NCBI RefSeq assembly: GCF_002005225.1
Contig: NZ_CP019724.1
Location: 1,612,001 to 1,676,000, forward strand
Origin: Streptomyces pactum
GTDB lineage: Bacteria; Actinomycetota; Actinomycetes; Streptomycetales; Streptomycetaceae
DNA: 64,000 nt
Direction of reading: 5' to 3'
Below the pieces are notes generated by a model. It saw only the letters and a program-made list of their open reading frames with translations, made no database searches and was not told the origin of the DNA. The translations under genes and the position numbers were made by a program. Of the stretch, positions 52,900 to 60,867 are shown piece by piece (positions within the stretch are counted from its first letter, which is position 1; the number at the start of each line of letters is the position of its first letter).

Positions 52900-53409
52900 T
52901 CAGCCGAGCCGCGCGGCGAACGCGGCGTGGGCCCGGTCGTCGAAGAGCACGAACCTGACCTCCTCGACTCCGGTGTCCGCCTCCCGTACGGCGGTCACGG
53001 CGATACGGGCCGCGTCGTCCATCGGCCAGCGGTAGACACCGGTGGAGATCGCCGGGAAGGCGACCGTGCGGGCGCCCAACTCGTCGGCGACCCGGAGGGA
53101 CTCGCGGTAGCAGGAGGCGAGGAGTCCCGAGCGGTCCTCGGTCGCGCTGTGCACCGGGCCCACCGTGTGGATCACCCAGCGGGCGTCCAGGGCCCCGGCG
53201 GTGGTGGCGACCGCGCGGCCGGTGGGAAGTCCCTTGCCGAGGTGCCCCGCGCGGAGCTTGCGGCACTCCTCCAGGATCGCGGGGCCACCGCGCCGGTGGA
53301 TGGCGCCGTCGACGCCGCCTCCGCCGAGCAGGGAGGAGTTGGCCGCGTTGACGATCGCGTCGGCGCTCTCACGGGTGATGTCGCCCCGGACGAGCGTGAT
53401 GGTGGTCAT
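52900..53409 (-). CDS. Macrodomain O-acetyl-ADP-ribose deacetylase (YmdB-like)
   Basis: 169 residues from ATG 53409. The macrodomain is complete: LVRGDITRESADAIVNAANSSLLGGGGVDGAIHRRGG, then AVATTAGALDARWVIHTVGP and the ligand loop FPAISTGVYRWPMDDAA. The Asn and Asp pair used by YmdB/MacroD enzymes is present in NAANSS and GGGVDGAI. It would hydrolyse O-acetyl-ADP-ribose or ADP-ribosyl-Glu/Asp. A sirtuin, which makes O-acetyl-ADP-ribose, is encoded 17 kb away. It converges on the BCCT gene. Confidence 0.93.
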   Translation of the reverse strand: MTTITLVRGDITRESADAIVNAANSSLLGGGGVDGAIHRRGGPAILEECRKLRAGHLGKGLPTGRAVATTAGALDARWVIHTVGPVHSATEDRSGLLASCYRESLRVADELGARTVAFPAISTGVYRWPMDDAARIAVTAVREADTGVEEVRFVLFDDRAHAAFAARLG

Positions 53410-53439
53410 GTGCGCCTCCCGGTCAACGCCGCTTCGTGC

Positions 53440-54858
53440 TCACGTCTGCCGCAGCCTGCGCCAGACCGCCTTCGCCGCGTTGTGCCCCGACATGCCGTGC
53501 ACTCCGGGGCCCGGCGGGGTGGCCGACGAGCAGATGAAGACGGCCGGGTGCGGGGTGGCGTACGGGAACAGGGACAGCTTGGGGCGCAGCAGGAGCTGGA
53601 GGCCGGAGACGGCGCCGGAGGCGATGTCTCCGCCGACGTAGTTGGCGTTGCGGACGGCGAGTTCGGGCGGGCCCGCGGTGGCGCGGGCCAGGACGCGGTC
53701 GCGGAAGCCGGGGGCGAAGCGCTCCAGTTGGCGTTCGATGGCGTCGGTGAGGTCACCGGTCCAGCCGTTGGGGACGTGTCCGTACGCCCAGAAGACGTGC
53801 TTGCCCTCGGGGGCGCGGGTGGGGTCGGCGACGCTGGGCTGCGTGGTGATGAGGAACGGCGCGTCGGGGGCGCGGCCCTCCCGGGAGGCCGCGTTCAGCG
53901 CCGCGCCGATCTCCGCGCTGTCGGCGCCGATCTGCACGGTGCCCGCGGTGCGGGGCTCCTGGGCGGTCCACGGCACGGGCCCGTCCAGCGCGTAGTCGAT
54001 CTTGAAGACGCCGGGGCCGTACCGGTAGCCGGCGTAGTGGTTGCCGAGGCCGGCGATGCGGGCGAGGGCCGTGGGCGAGGTGTCGAAGACGTAGGCGCGG
54101 GCGGGCGGCAGGTCGTCGAGGCGCTTCACCTCGTAGTCGGTGTGGACGGTGCCGCCGAGATCCCTGAGGTAGGCGGCGAGGGCGTCGGAGATGGCCTGCG
54201 AGCCGCCGCGGGCCACGGGCCAGCCGCGGGCGTGCGCGGCGAGGGCGAAGACCAGGCCTATGGCACCGGTGGCGAAGCCGCCGAGCGGGGCCATGACGTG
54301 CGCGACCAGCCCGGCGAAGAGGGTCTTGGCCTTGTCGTCGCGGAAGCGGCGCATCAGCCACGTCGACGGGGGCAGGCCGACCAGGCCGAACCGGGCGAGG
54401 GTGACCGGGTCGCGGGGCAGCGCGGTCAGCGGCAGGGACATGAAGTCCCGGGCCAGGGTGTCCCACCTGGGCAGGAAGCGCTCGACCAGCCTGCGGTACG
54501 CGCCCGCGTCGCGCGCTCCGAAGGAGGCGGCCGTCTCGCCGACCGACCGGGACAGCACGGCGGCCGAGCCGTCCGGGAAAGGATGCGCCATGGGCAGCCC
54601 GGCGTGCAGCCACTGCAGCCCGTACCGCTCCAGGGGCAGGGCGCGGAACGCGGGTGAGTTGATCGCGAGCGGGTGCGCGGCGGAGCACGGGTCGTGCCGG
54701 AAGCCCGGCAGGGTCAGCTCCTCCGTGCGGGCCCCGCCGCCCACGGTGCCCTGCGCCTCGAACACGGCGACCGAGAAGCCGCGGCGGGCCAGCTCCACGG
54801 CAGCGGTCAGTCCGTTCGGCCCCGCACCCACTACGACCGCATCGAGCATCGACGGCAC
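53440..54858 (-). CDS. FAD-dependent oxidoreductase, phytoene-desaturase/PYROXD2 type
   Basis: 472 residues from ATG 54858. The dinucleotide fold opens at [30 protein letters not shown] and is followed by [14 protein letters not shown], as in CrtI-like and amine-oxidase flavoproteins. The C-terminus ends [18 protein letters not shown], the second FAD contact. The [20 protein letters not shown] segment is typical of the NAD(P)-binding-domain oxidoreductases annotated near carotenoid desaturases. No crt genes are near, so a carotenoid role is unlikely; substrate unknown. It is followed, 30 bases on, by the macrodomain gene in the same direction. Confidence 0.85.
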   Translation of the reverse strand: MPSMLDAVVVGAGPNGLTAAVELARRGFSVAVFEAQGTVGGGARTEELTLPGFRHDPCSAAHPLAINSPAFRALPLERYGLQWLHAGLPMAHPFPDGSAAVLSRSVGETAASFGARDAGAYRRLVERFLPRWDTLARDFMSLPLTALPRDPVTLARFGLVGLPPSTWLMRRFRDDKAKTLFAGLVAHVMAPLGGFATGAIGLVFALAAHARGWPVARGGSQAISDALAAYLRDLGGTVHTDYEVKRLDDLPPARAYVFDTSPTALARIAGLGNHYAGYRYGPGVFKIDYALDGPVPWTAQEPRTAGTVQIGADSAEIGAALNAASREGRAPDAPFLITTQPSVADPTRAPEGKHVFWAYGHVPNGWTGDLTDAIERQLERFAPGFRDRVLARATAGPPELAVRNANYVGGDIASGAVSGLQLLLRPKLSLFPYATPHPAVFICSSATPPGPGVHGMSGHNAAKAVWRRLRQT

Positions 54859-54954
54859 CTTCGGACCCCTTCGTCAGCCGATGGCCACTCGGGATCAGGA
54901 TATGCCCGGGCACCGGCAGCCCGTGGTCGCGGGTGGGGCGGACAGGGTCCGGGG

Positions 54955-55605
54955 ATGACGCACTGGACGCGCTCCCCCGCCTCCCACAAGGGCCTTCGGC
55001 TCCGGTACGAGCCGGCCGGGGACGGGCGGGCACTGCGGCGGGCGGCGTTCGACCGGTCACTGCCGGTCCCGCACGCCGGGGACGAGCGGTCCCCTGCCGA
55101 CAAAGGCGCGTCGGTGGCGGCCTCGCGCGACGACCTCCGCTCGGTTTGCGAACGGCTCGGGCCGGACGGCGTGCCATTCCACGAGACCGTGTACGGCGTG
55201 CCGACGGACGGCCCCGTCGAGGTGCCGCCCGGCGCCGAGGACGTCGCCGGGGAGGAGTTCCGCCGAGCCTGGGACACGGCGCGGCGAGATAGGCGGTCCA
55301 CCCGCCATCGCACCGGACCGCTGCCCGAGGGATCGCTGGTCACCGGAACGGTCACCGCCCTGCCGTGGGGCCCCGGCATCACGGGGCTGGTGGTGGACAT
55401 CGGCGGGCCGGGGCGGGGTTTCGTGGATCTCGGGCAGTTGCCGCACAGCGGCGAGGACTGGGCGCCGGTCGGGACCGCGACCGAGTTCGAGGTCGTCCAG
55501 GTCCGCTTCTCCGTCCGGCCGGGCTCCCCCGACCTGGAGATCAGGCTCCGTCCGACAGCAGGGCCACCACCCGGCGGGCCGTGGCCGCGTCGCGGGCCGC
55601 GGTGA
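54955..55605 (+). CDS. Unassigned protein with possible S1-like C-terminal domain
   Basis: 216 residues from ATG 54955, divergent from the flavoprotein gene. I do not recognise the first 120 residues (SHKGLRLRYEPAGDGRALRRAA, then RSVCERLGPDGVPFHETVYG). Residues about 125-205 (LPEGSLVTGTVTALPWGPGITGLVVDIG, GFVDLGQLPHSGEDWAPVGTATEFEVVQVRF) have the strand order of an S1/OB RNA-binding fold. Its 3' end overlaps the convergent inositol-monophosphatase gene by 65 bases, and no strong ribosome site is visible. Confidence 0.55.
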   Translation: MTHWTRSPASHKGLRLRYEPAGDGRALRRAAFDRSLPVPHAGDERSPADKGASVAASRDDLRSVCERLGPDGVPFHETVYGVPTDGPVEVPPGAEDVAGEEFRRAWDTARRDRRSTRHRTGPLPEGSLVTGTVTALPWGPGITGLVVDIGGPGRGFVDLGQLPHSGEDWAPVGTATEFEVVQVRFSVRPGSPDLEIRLRPTAGPPPGGPWPRRGPR

Positions 55606-56386
55606 ACGGCAGGTCGTTGCCGCCCGTGATGCGGAAGGGCTCGCCCGTGCGGGTCAGGTGGGTGCCGCCCGCCTCCTCGACCAGGAGGAGCCCCGCGGCG
55701 TGGTCCCAGGCTGCCTCCCACGAGAAGGCGGTGGCGTCCGACTCGCCTCGGGCGACGGCGAGGTACTCCAGGCCGGCCGAGCCGCAGGCGCGGGGTGCCA
55801 CGCCCGGGGTACGCAGGGGGCGCAGGGCACGCTTCTGGTCGTCCGTAGTGTAGTCCGGGTGGGACGTGGCGACCCGCAGGTCGCGACCGGGCTCGGGCGG
55901 GCCGGCGTACAGCCGCTCGCCGTCCAGGAAGGCACCTCGCCCGCGTACCGCCGTGGCGAGCCGGTCGTCGGCGGGGGCGTAGGTCCAGGAGGCGTGCACG
56001 ACTCCGTGCCGGGCGAGCGCGACCAGCGTGCAGAAGCCCGGGTCGCCGTGCACGAACTGACGCGTCCCGTCGACGGGGTCGACGATCCACACCGGTGCCT
56101 CGCCGCGTATGGCCTCGTACGACGCCGGGTTGGCGTGCACCGCCTCCTCGCCGACCACGACCGAGCCGGGCAGCAGGGCGGCCAGGACCTCGGTGAGGTA
56201 CAGCTCGGCCTTGCGGTCGGCGTCCGTCACCAGGTCGTGCGGGCCGGCCTTCTCGTCGACCTCGTGGGCCGCGAGCCGGCGCCAGCGCGGCATGATCTCC
56301 TGGGCGGCCGCCTTGCGGACGGCCTCCTCCACCTCGTCGGCGTGCCGGGCGAGAAACTCGTCGATGGTTTCGTTGTTCTCGATCAT
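55541..56386 (-). CDS. Inositol monophosphatase family protein
   Basis: 281 residues from ATG 56386. IMPase-family enzymes use magnesium to hydrolyse phosphate monoesters such as inositol-1-phosphate, histidinol phosphate, or PAP. Motif A: VVGEEA (Glu80/81) and IVDPVDGTRQFV (Asp103, Asp106, Gly107, Thr108). Motif B: AWDHAAGLLLVEEAGG. ITGGNDLPFTAA is the end strand. The specific substrate is not deducible. No long overlap upstream; the gene begins 130 bases after the gamma-glutamyltransferase stop. Confidence 0.92.
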   Translation of the reverse strand: MIENNETIDEFLARHADEVEEAVRKAAAQEIMPRWRRLAAHEVDEKAGPHDLVTDADRKAELYLTEVLAALLPGSVVVGEEAVHANPASYEAIRGEAPVWIVDPVDGTRQFVHGDPGFCTLVALARHGVVHASWTYAPADDRLATAVRGRGAFLDGERLYAGPPEPGRDLRVATSHPDYTTDDQKRALRPLRTPGVAPRACGSAGLEYLAVARGESDATAFSWEAAWDHAAGLLLVEEAGGTHLTRTGEPFRITGGNDLPFTAARDAATARRVVALLSDGA

Positions 56387-56517
56387 GACTCCATGAGAGC
56401 ACGCCCCACTGACAATCCCCACCCGGGTGGTGTACTCCGGGTGGAATCGGCACGAACATGAGGCGCCGGGCGCCGCGAACACGGCCGCCGGGCGCCCACG
56501 AGCAACAAGTGCGCAGG

Positions 56518-58353
56518 TCAGCGGCCGATCGCGTAACCCTGCATCCCGCGCGGGTTCGCCGCCGCCGACAGCACTCCCGTCCCGGGATCGCGCGCGACGG
56601 CGCACAGCCGGCCCTCCGACCAGGCCTCGCCGACCGTCACGTCGTGCCCGCGGCGGCGCAGCTCCTCGACGACCGCCGCCGGCATGCGGGACTCCACGGT
56701 GACGCTCCCGGCCCGCATGCCGCGTGGGAAGAACGACCCGGGAAAGCTGTCGTTGTGCCAGTTCGGCGCGTCGATCGCGCCCTGGAGGTCGAGGCCGCCG
56801 CGCACCGGGGCGCGCAGCGCGACCGCCAGCAGGAAGTGCAACTGCCACTGGTCCTGCTGGTCGCCGCCGGGCGTTCCGAACGCCATGACGGGCACCCCGT
56901 CGCGCAGCGCGATGGAGGGCGTGAGCGTGGTGCGCGGCCGGCGGCCCGGTGTGAGCGAGTTGGGCAGGCCCTCTTCCAGCCAGGTCATCTGGAGCCGGGT
57001 GCCGAGCGGGAAGCCCAGTTCGGGCACGACGGGGTTGGACTGGAGCCAGCCGCCGCTGGGGGTGGCCGAGACCATGTTGCCCCAGCGGTCCACGATGTCG
57101 AGGTGGCAGGTGTCGCCGCGGGTGCCTCCGTCGGCGGCGACGTCCGGTTCGCCCGGCACCGGGGACGCCGGGCTCTTGGCGACCGTGGGCTCGCCCACCC
57201 CCAGGGCGTCGAGGCCCTCCCCCTCCACGGCCGCCACGCGCGCGTGGGCGCTGAGCCGCGGGGTGCGCCCGCCCGGACCGCCGGGCCGCAGCTCGAAGGA
57301 CGCCTTGACACCGACGAGCGCCCGCCGGGCCGCGTTGTACTCCGGTGACAGCAGGTCGTCGAGCGGCACCCGGTCCGCGCCGTCCGCGTCCCCGTACCAG
57401 GCCTCCCGGTCGGCCATGGCGAGCTTGCAGCCCTCGACCAGCAGGTGGACGTAGTCGGCACAGCCGTAGGCGGGCAGCTCGGACGGCAGCAGCGCCAACT
57501 GCTGGAGCAGGACGGGGCCCTGGCTCCAGGGGCCGGCCTTGCACACGGTCCAGCCGTTCCAGTCGTACGTCGCCGGAGCCTCGTAGGACGCGGACCAGCC
57601 GGCGAGGTCGGCGGCGGTCAGCGGGCCGGTCCGGCGCTCGCCGCTGGTGTCCATGGTGGGACGCCCGGCCTGCCGGACGAGGGCCTCGGCGACGAACCCG
57701 GTGCGCCAGACCTCTCGCGCCGTGTCGATCCGCGCCTCCCGGCCCCCCGCCCCGGCCGACTCCGCGAGCAGGCGCTTCCAGGTGGCGGCGAGGGCGGGGT
57801 TGCGGAACAGCTCGCCGGGGCGGGGCGGACGGCCGCCCGGCAGGTAGACCTCGGCCGAGGACCTCCACTCCGTCTCGAACAGCTCCCGCACGGTCTCGAC
57901 GGTCTCCGTGAAGCGCTCCACGGGCGCGTGCCCGTGCTCGGCGTAGCCGATGGCGTACTTCAGCACGTCGGCCAAGGGCTTGGTGCCGTGGTCGCGCAGC
58001 AGGAGCAGCCAGGCGTCGAAGGCACCGGGCACGGCGGCGGCGAGGGGGCCGGTGCCGGGGACGAGGTCCAGACCGAGCCCTTTGTAGTGCGCGACCGTCG
58101 CCCCGGCCGGTGCCACCCCCTGTCCGCACAGCACCCGCACCTCGCCGCCCGCCGGGGCGAGCAGGATCGGCACCTCACCGGCGGGGCCGTTGAGGTGGGG
58201 CTCGACGACGTGCAGCACGAAGGCACCGGCCACAGCGGCGTCGTAGGCGTTGCCCCCGTCCTCCAGCACCGCCATGGCCGTCTGCGAGGCCAGCCAGTGG
58301 GTGGAGGACACCATGCCGAAGGTGCCCTGGAGGGTGGGTCGGGTGGTGAACAC
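56518..58353 (-). CDS. Gamma-glutamyltransferase family protein
   Basis: 611 residues from GTG 58353, which has AGGTGA about eight bases upstream and gives MFTTRPTLQGTFGMVSSTHW; earlier in-frame codons reach 58461. The Ntn-hydrolase nucleophile Thr begins TCHLDIVDRWGNMVS, preceded by the RGD that marks the cleavage point between large and small subunits. Other landmarks: GGNAYDAAVAGAFVLHVVEPH, GPAGEVPILL and TPGRRPRTTLTPSIALRDG. No signal peptide is obvious, unlike secreted GGTs, so a cytoplasmic amidase or acylase role for a gamma-glutamyl compound is possible. Confidence 0.9.
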   Translation of the reverse strand: MFTTRPTLQGTFGMVSSTHWLASQTAMAVLEDGGNAYDAAVAGAFVLHVVEPHLNGPAGEVPILLAPAGGEVRVLCGQGVAPAGATVAHYKGLGLDLVPGTGPLAAAVPGAFDAWLLLLRDHGTKPLADVLKYAIGYAEHGHAPVERFTETVETVRELFETEWRSSAEVYLPGGRPPRPGELFRNPALAATWKRLLAESAGAGGREARIDTAREVWRTGFVAEALVRQAGRPTMDTSGERRTGPLTAADLAGWSASYEAPATYDWNGWTVCKAGPWSQGPVLLQQLALLPSELPAYGCADYVHLLVEGCKLAMADREAWYGDADGADRVPLDDLLSPEYNAARRALVGVKASFELRPGGPGGRTPRLSAHARVAAVEGEGLDALGVGEPTVAKSPASPVPGEPDVAADGGTRGDTCHLDIVDRWGNMVSATPSGGWLQSNPVVPELGFPLGTRLQMTWLEEGLPNSLTPGRRPRTTLTPSIALRDGVPVMAFGTPGGDQQDQWQLHFLLAVALRAPVRGGLDLQGAIDAPNWHNDSFPGSFFPRGMRAGSVTVESRMPAAVVEELRRRGHDVTVGEAWSEGRLCAVARDPGTGVLSAAANPRGMQGYAIGR

Positions 58354-58631
58354 AGAGCTTCTCACCTCGCTGTTTACGTGTACCGGCCGCGGACGGCGGG
58401 CTCTCGGAGCGGATCCTGGGGAGAATCCGGGGAGCTTGCGCCAGGGACTCCCTTCTCCCACTGCCCGGAAGGCTATCGATCGCCCCGCGCCCCTCCTTCC
58501 CCGCCTCCGGCGTCACGTACCTCGGCGTCCGAGGGCAGGTGCGGGCGCGGGGGCGGGCGCAGGTCCTCGGCGGCCGCGAGTACTCACGCTTCGCCGCCGC
58601 GCCTCGAGGCGGCGTCCGCGGTCAGGGCGCG
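58354..58631. other. Intergenic region between gamma-glutamyltransferase and DM13 genes
   Basis: About 280 bases upstream of the GGT start and downstream of the DM13 gene's stop. I find no protein-like frame. It probably holds the GGT promoter: the AT-richer patch CTCGCTGTTTACGTGTACC near 58370 is the only candidate, and I cannot set -10/-35 elements. Confidence 0.4.
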
Positions 58632-59192
58632 TCAGACGCGGGCGAGTTCCGCCGCGCCGAAGGAGACGTCGAAGCGGTCGCACCAGATGCTCACGCTGGT
58701 GTAGCGGGACGGATCGATGTCGGCGGGCACGGTGTAGTTCTGGCTGCCCTTGTTGCCCTTGAGTTCGCCGAGGCTGACGTACTCACCGTCGTCGAAGACG
58801 CCCCAGCCGGCCTTCCCCTCCTTCACCGGCGCGTCGGTCAGCCACACGTGCAGGTCCGGACCGTTGCTGGTGTCGAGGTTCTCCAGCCGTACGACGTGGG
58901 AGCCGTCGGCGAGCCGCACCAGCTCGGCCGTGCCGGAGGTGGCGTGCTCGTGGCTGATCAGCTCGCCGCCGGCCAGAGTCCTCGGCCCGGCGTCCCGCGT
59001 CGGCGACGGGGCGGGCCCGGCGGCGGGCGGGGGCGATGTCGCCACGACACCGGGCAGGGCCTCGTCCACGGTCTCGTCCTGCCACAGCTTCCACGGCTGG
59101 AACCAGTACAGCCCGAGGCCGGCCCCGGCCAGGGCCAGGACCAGCACCCCGATGACCCACGGCCTGCCCGCTCCGCTTCGCCCACGCACCAT
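58632..59192 (-). CDS. Membrane-anchored DM13-domain protein
   Basis: 186 residues from ATG 59192; the frame extends to 59369 with non-protein-like sequence. A basic start and one helix (PWVIGVLVLALAGAGLGLYWF) anchor it, with the rest outside. After a Pro-rich linker, the DM13 domain spans about 80-186: LISHEHATSGTAELVRLADGSHVVRLENL, SNGPDLHVWLTD and SVSIWCDRFDVSFGAAEL, including the conserved Cys. DM13 domains are proposed to have redox or electron-transfer roles in bacteria and animals; none is established here. Confidence 0.88.
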   Translation of the reverse strand: MVRGRSGAGRPWVIGVLVLALAGAGLGLYWFQPWKLWQDETVDEALPGVVATSPPPAAGPAPSPTRDAGPRTLAGGELISHEHATSGTAELVRLADGSHVVRLENLDTSNGPDLHVWLTDAPVKEGKAGWGVFDDGEYVSLGELKGNKGSQNYTVPADIDPSRYTSVSIWCDRFDVSFGAAELARV

Positions 59193-59442
59193 GTTCCGCC
59201 TCGCCTCTCGAATGCCTTGCGCCGGCCCCCATTCAACGCGACGTGCGGCACGCGCGGAGGCTCGGAAAGATGACGGAACCCTTACGCCGCTGCGCCGGCC
59301 GCCGGACGAGCGGCGCACGGACCGCTCCGGACCGGACCAACCAGACGGTATGCAGACGGGGTGCGTCACCTCTAGGCTTCTGCCGCCGCACCTCGCCGAG
59401 GCCCACCGCGCCGCGCCGCCTCACGACCGGAAGGAGAGCCGC

Positions 59443-59820
59443 ATGGCCGTCGACCCCGCAGGAACCGATCTCGCCCGCCTGGTGGAGGAGGATCCGGGTG
59501 GCCCCGTCGTCATGCTCAACCTGCTGCGTTTCACCCCCGACGGGCGTGCCTCGTACGAGGAGTACTCGCGTCGGGCGGGCCGCTTCCTGCAACGGTACGG
59601 AGCCGAACTGCTCTACGCCGGCGACGGCGGCACCCCCCTGGTCGCGGAGGAGGGGCAGGCCTGGGACGCGGTGCTGGTCGTGCGCTATCCCAGCCGGGAG
59701 GCGTTCAGCCGCATGGTGGCCGACCCCGAGTACCAGGAGATCACCGGCCTGCGCTCCCGCGCTCTGGCCGAGGCCGTGCTCCAGCCGACGACCCCCTGGC
59801 CCGTCTCCTCCGGCCGGTGA
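59443..59820 (+). CDS. DUF1330 family (dimeric alpha-beta barrel) protein
   Basis: 125 residues from ATG 59443, behind AAGGAGAG. The pattern VVMLNLLRFTPDGRASYEEYSRRAGRFLQRYGAELLYAGDG, then WDAVLVVRYPSREAFSRMVADPEYQEITGLRSRAL, is that of DUF1330/ferredoxin-like dimeric barrels. No catalytic residues are known for the group. The tandem 12-base repeat begins six bases after its stop. Confidence 0.88.
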   Translation: MAVDPAGTDLARLVEEDPGGPVVMLNLLRFTPDGRASYEEYSRRAGRFLQRYGAELLYAGDGGTPLVAEEGQAWDAVLVVRYPSREAFSRMVADPEYQEITGLRSRALAEAVLQPTTPWPVSSGR

Positions 59821-59826
59821 CTCCCT

Positions 59827-59898
59827 GCCGGAGGACCTGCCGGAGGACCGGCCGGAGGACCGGCCAGAGGACCGGCCAGAGGACCGGCCAGAGAGCCG
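59827..59898. repeat. Six tandem 12-bp units between convergent genes
   Basis: Units of GCCGGAGGACCG (first ending CT, later ones GCCAGAGGACCG, last GCCAGAGAGCCG) run head to tail from 59827 to 59898. The array sits between the DUF1330 stop at 59820 and the stop of the convergent membrane-protein gene at 59906. Drift from CCGG to CCAG along the array suggests growth by slippage. Its GGCC/CCGG text can form hairpins on both strands, so it may act as a two-way terminator. Confidence 0.7.
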
Positions 59899-59905
59899 GC
59901 CGGGA

Positions 59906-60622
59906 TCAGGGCCGGCCCGGTGCGTCGGCGCCATGGTGTCCGTCGGGTCCGGCCAGGCGGAACGAGCGCACCACCGCGACGGCGCTCGCGGCGACCAGGG
60001 CCGCGGCCCAGCCGGCCAGGCCGCGCAGTGCTTCGCCCGCGTCCGACTCCGCCACGGCACCACGGGGAGGGACGCGGCCCCGCGGGTCGTAGACCACGGC
60101 GAGGGTGTCTCCGGGCCGTGTGGCCTGGCCGCAGCCGCGCCGGATGAGGACCGCGAGCGGTACACCGGCGGGGTCCGCCACCGAGCAGAGGTAGCGGGCC
60201 GCTCCGCCGGACGGGCTCGTTCCACCGTGCACCGACGTGACGACCACGGGCCGGGTTCGGCCCTGTTCCGCGAGGACCACGCCGGCCGCGGCCTGCGGCG
60301 CGTGGAGCGCGAGAGACACCGCGAGGACCCCGACGATCCCGACCAGCGCTCGTCCGGCCCGTACGAGCAGCAGACGGACGACGAGCGCGGCGGCGCAGAC
60401 CAGGCCCGCCTCGCCGTCCGCCAGCACGGGGCTGCCGGTCCAGGCACCGAGAAGAGTGACACCGACGATCGCCGCGGTGCCGAGCGTTCCGACGAGGAGT
60501 CCGTCACCGACCAGCCGCCACGGCGGCAGTCCCAGGAACTCCGCCGGCCCCCATACCGTGGAACGCAGGTGGGCCAGCACATGCCGCTCGTCGGCAGCCG
60601 GAGTCCGACGCCGTGTGCGCAC
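59906..60622 (-). CDS. Small multi-helix membrane protein (DUF3592-like)
   Basis: 238 residues from GTG 60622, with GGAGG nine bases upstream; a frame reaches 60718. Four hydrophobic helices: GLLVGTLGTAAIVGVTLLGAW, AGLVCAAALVVRLLLV, ALVGIVGVLAVSLAL near 80-115, and WAAALVAASAVAVV near 215. Between the third and fourth lies a soluble loop with CSVADPAGVPLAVLIRRGCGQATRPGDTLAVVYDPRGRVPPR, a 'G-D-x-V-x-V-x-Y-D-P' phrase seen in DUF3592 proteins. Function unknown. Confidence 0.75.
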   Translation of the reverse strand: MRTRRRTPAADERHVLAHLRSTVWGPAEFLGLPPWRLVGDGLLVGTLGTAAIVGVTLLGAWTGSPVLADGEAGLVCAAALVVRLLLVRAGRALVGIVGVLAVSLALHAPQAAAGVVLAEQGRTRPVVVTSVHGGTSPSGGAARYLCSVADPAGVPLAVLIRRGCGQATRPGDTLAVVYDPRGRVPPRGAVAESDAGEALRGLAGWAAALVAASAVAVVRSFRLAGPDGHHGADAPGRP

Positions 60623-60867
60623 CCCGCTCCACCTCCCTTTCCTCCCGGTTCGACGGCAGTCGCATCGTGCCATCCGGGAGAGGACGGCCGCGCTTCCCCG
60701 AGCCGGACACGCTCTCACCTCTCACCTTGCCGAACCACGGCAACATCGGAAGGGGACACGTCGCGGGGTGTCTTCGGCGCCCTCAGCGCTGGCTCGCGTC
60801 TTCCGAAACCCGTGCGGGCAACTCCTGCCGAGCGGTTGCGGAACAGGGCCGGCGGGAGGGCCGGCGG

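Noticed and set aside
53440..54858. Carotenoid desaturase CrtI.
   Set aside because: No crtE, crtB or other carotenoid genes are nearby and the family includes many non-carotenoid oxidoreductases.
59827..59898. A CRISPR-like short repeat array.
   Set aside because: Units are 12 bases with no spacers and no cas genes nearby; it is a minisatellite.
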